Below are positions 4,404-5,573 of a stretch of DNA of 5,573 bases, in pieces. Made by a program: the position numbers and the translations under genes. How positions within the stretch are numbered: the first letter of the stretch is position 1; each line of letters opens with the position of its first letter. The DNA comes from JACDDK01 sp038198445. GTDB taxonomy: Bacteria; Actinomycetota; Rubrobacteria; Rubrobacterales; Rubrobacteraceae. The notes beneath the pieces are model-generated. The model ran no database searches. It saw nothing but the letters and a program-made list of their open reading frames with translations, and was not told where the DNA came from. The stretch spans positions 1 through 5,573 of the forward strand of contig JBBPZZ010000056.1 of NCBI GenBank assembly GCA_038198445.1, written 5' to 3'.

Positions 4404-4470
4404 TAGGAGTCTCCGCGACGCACAGCCGCCGGTAGTAGACTGATGCTTTGGACCTTCACACATCTCTTAT

Positions 4471-4477
4471 GGAAGGA
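4471..4477 (+). promoter_or_regulatory. Shine-Dalgarno of the M24 peptidase gene
   Basis: GGAAGGA lies 5 nt before the GTG at 4483 and fixes that start. The overlapping ATG at 4481 is out of frame and is followed at once by TGA. Confidence 0.8.
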
Positions 4478-4482
4478 CTCAT

Positions 4483-5573
4483 GTGAACGCGCAGAACTCA
4501 CCCAACCTCCTCGTAATAAGCGCCCCGCAGCACGACGCGGCAGCCTACCATCTGTCGGGATTCCTGGCGCCGGACCCGGTGATCTGTCTTCAGGTGAACG
4601 GAAAGAAATACTTCGCCGTCTCCTCGATGGAGTACGGCCGCGCCCAGAAACAGGCCAGGGTGGACGAACTCATCTCCTTCGACGAGTTGGAACTAAACCG
4701 TCTGGCCCGCGAGCTAAAGAGCGGCGCCAAAGCCCTCGCAGCCGCGTCGGCGGGCCTGCTACAGAAGCTCGGTGTGAGATCCATCGCCGTACCACCCGAC
4801 TTCGGCCTGATCTATGCCGACGAGTTGCGCGCAAGGGGCATTGAGGTCTCCCCCGAAGGCAAGCTCTTCACCGACCTACGCCGCGCCAAGACGGAAGAGG
4901 AAGTCTCCCATATAGAGAAGACCCAACGAGACGTAGAAGCCGCCTGCGCCCACGCCGCGAATATCCTCGAAGAGTCCGAGATAGACGCGGACAAAACCCT
5001 CAACTGGCGCGGCGAAACCCTGACCAGCGAGCTTCTGCGCTCCGAGATAGACGCCGAACTCCTGCGCCGGGGCTGCGCCGCCGACGGCACCATCACCGCC
5101 GGAGGTCCCCAGGCCGCCGACCCGCACGAGGAGGGCCACGGTCCCCTGAAGGCCGGCGAGTCGATCATCGTGGACATCTTCCCCGTGGACAAGACGAGCC
5201 GCTACTACGCCGACATGACCCGCACGTTCGTCAAGGGCGAGCCGGGCGAGGAACTACAGCGCATGTACGACGCGGTACTGGAGAGCCAGGAGGCCGCGCT
5301 CGGCATGATCCGGGCCGGCGTCAACGGACGGGACGTTCACAATAAAGTAGCAGAGATATTGCACGAGGCGGGCTACAAGACGAACGTCCACGACCAGAAG
5401 CCGGGCGAACCGTTGCGGGAAGGCTTCATGCACGGCACGGGGCATGGTGTAGGGTTGGAGATCCACGAAGCCCCGAGGATCTCCCTGGCCGACGAAGAGC
5501 TAATCCCCGGCGACGTGGTCTCCGTCGAGCCCGGCGTCTACGACCCAACCATCGGCGGCGTCCGCATCGAGGA
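4483..5573 (+). CDS. M24-family metallopeptidase (Xaa-Pro aminopeptidase/prolidase-like), 3' end beyond the window
   Basis: A cytosolic dinuclear-metal peptidase expected to cut Xaa-Pro bonds in peptides. The visible 363 codons carry a creatinase-like N-terminal domain (about residues 1-135, beginning MNAQNSPNLLVISAPQHD) and the pita-bread catalytic domain. All five metal ligands can be seen: D231 in IVDIFP, D244 in YADMTRTF, H321 in HGTGHGVGLEIHEAP, E349 in SVEPGVY and E363 in GGVRIED at the window edge. H317 and H328 fit the substrate-binding histidines. The first two aspartates are 13 residues apart instead of the usual 11, a small insertion (FPVDKTSRYY). Perhaps only 20-30 residues are missing, since relatives end soon after the last ligand. 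GTG start, with a good Shine-Dalgarno 5 nt upstream. It is divergent from the NifU-like gene, and I could not find a convincing promoter for it in the 92-nt gap. Confidence 0.93.
   Translation, partial: MNAQNSPNLLVISAPQHDAAAYHLSGFLAPDPVICLQVNGKKYFAVSSMEYGRAQKQARVDELISFDELELNRLARELKSGAKALAAASAGLLQKLGVRSIAVPPDFGLIYADELRARGIEVSPEGKLFTDLRRAKTEEEVSHIEKTQRDVEAACAHAANILEESEIDADKTLNWRGETLTSELLRSEIDAELLRRGCAADGTITAGGPQAADPHEEGHGPLKAGESIIVDIFPVDKTSRYYADMTRTFVKGEPGEELQRMYDAVLESQEAALGMIRAGVNGRDVHNKVAEILHEAGYKTNVHDQKPGEPLREGFMHGTGHGVGLEIHEAPRISLADEELIPGDVVSVEPGVYDPTIGGVRIE

Noticed and set aside
4406..4414. GGAG-T-CTCC inverted repeat between the NifU-like and peptidase genes
   Set aside because: Arms of only 4 bp are common by chance and there is no second copy to suggest an operator.
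4391..4501. N-terminal extension of the NifU-like protein to 117 aa
   Set aside because: It would contain the TATAAT -10 and run past the start of the divergent peptidase gene; the extension lacks family similarity.
4443..4844. Plus-strand 133-codon open frame overlapping the peptidase start
   Set aside because: Out of frame with the M24 peptidase, whose reading frame has a Shine-Dalgarno and all metal-ligand motifs.
4812..5466. Minus-strand open frames opposite the peptidase
   Set aside because: Antisense shadows with low-complexity Ser/Ala/Gly/Arg composition and no domain.
1..5573. CRISPR arrays, insertion-sequence ends, integrase or transposase genes
   Set aside because: No regularly spaced repeats, long terminal inverted repeats or recombinase motifs were seen on either strand.

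Overview
The window looks like chromosomal DNA from a high-GC bacterium. From about 1545 to the right end, codons strongly favour G/C in the third position. The gene set there (a PAP2-like membrane protein, a Yip1-domain protein, a stand-alone NifU C-terminal domain protein, an M24 peptidase) and the apparent frequency of leaderless promoters would suit a deep-branching actinobacterium such as Rubrobacter. That placement is an inference from style and gene content, not a proven identity.

Left third (1-1363): a more A/T-rich block that looks horizontally acquired. It has the layout of a type II restriction-modification locus controlled by a C protein. A D12/Dam-class adenine methyltransferase (485-1363, +) is divergent from a small XRE-type helix-turn-helix protein resembling restriction controller proteins (177-398, -). 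Two short inverted repeats lie between them, over a recognisable methyltransferase promoter. Behind the HTH gene, in a frame that overlaps its stop codon, an open frame runs off the left edge (1-180, -). It sits where the restriction endonuclease of a PvuII-like C-R/M locus would be, but too little is visible to identify it.

Middle (1364-1544): a likely terminator for the methyltransferase, a sigma70-like promoter, a tRNA-Glu (anticodon CTC) without encoded CCA, and a strong hairpin terminator shared with the convergent gene on the other strand.

Right two thirds (1545-5573): chromosomal genes that alternate strand one by one. In order they are a PAP2-like membrane protein (-), a two-helix membrane protein with a charged tail (+), a Yip1-domain membrane protein (-), a second small two-helix membrane protein (+), a NifU C-terminal domain Fe-S protein (-), and an M24 aminopeptidase cut off by the right edge (+). 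No two neighbours share an operon, so each divergent gap must hold two promoters. Several minus-strand genes have a -10 element 6-10 nt before the start codon, which predicts leaderless or near-leaderless mRNAs. The plus-strand genes mostly have Shine-Dalgarno sequences. No CRISPR array, transposase or insertion sequence was seen.
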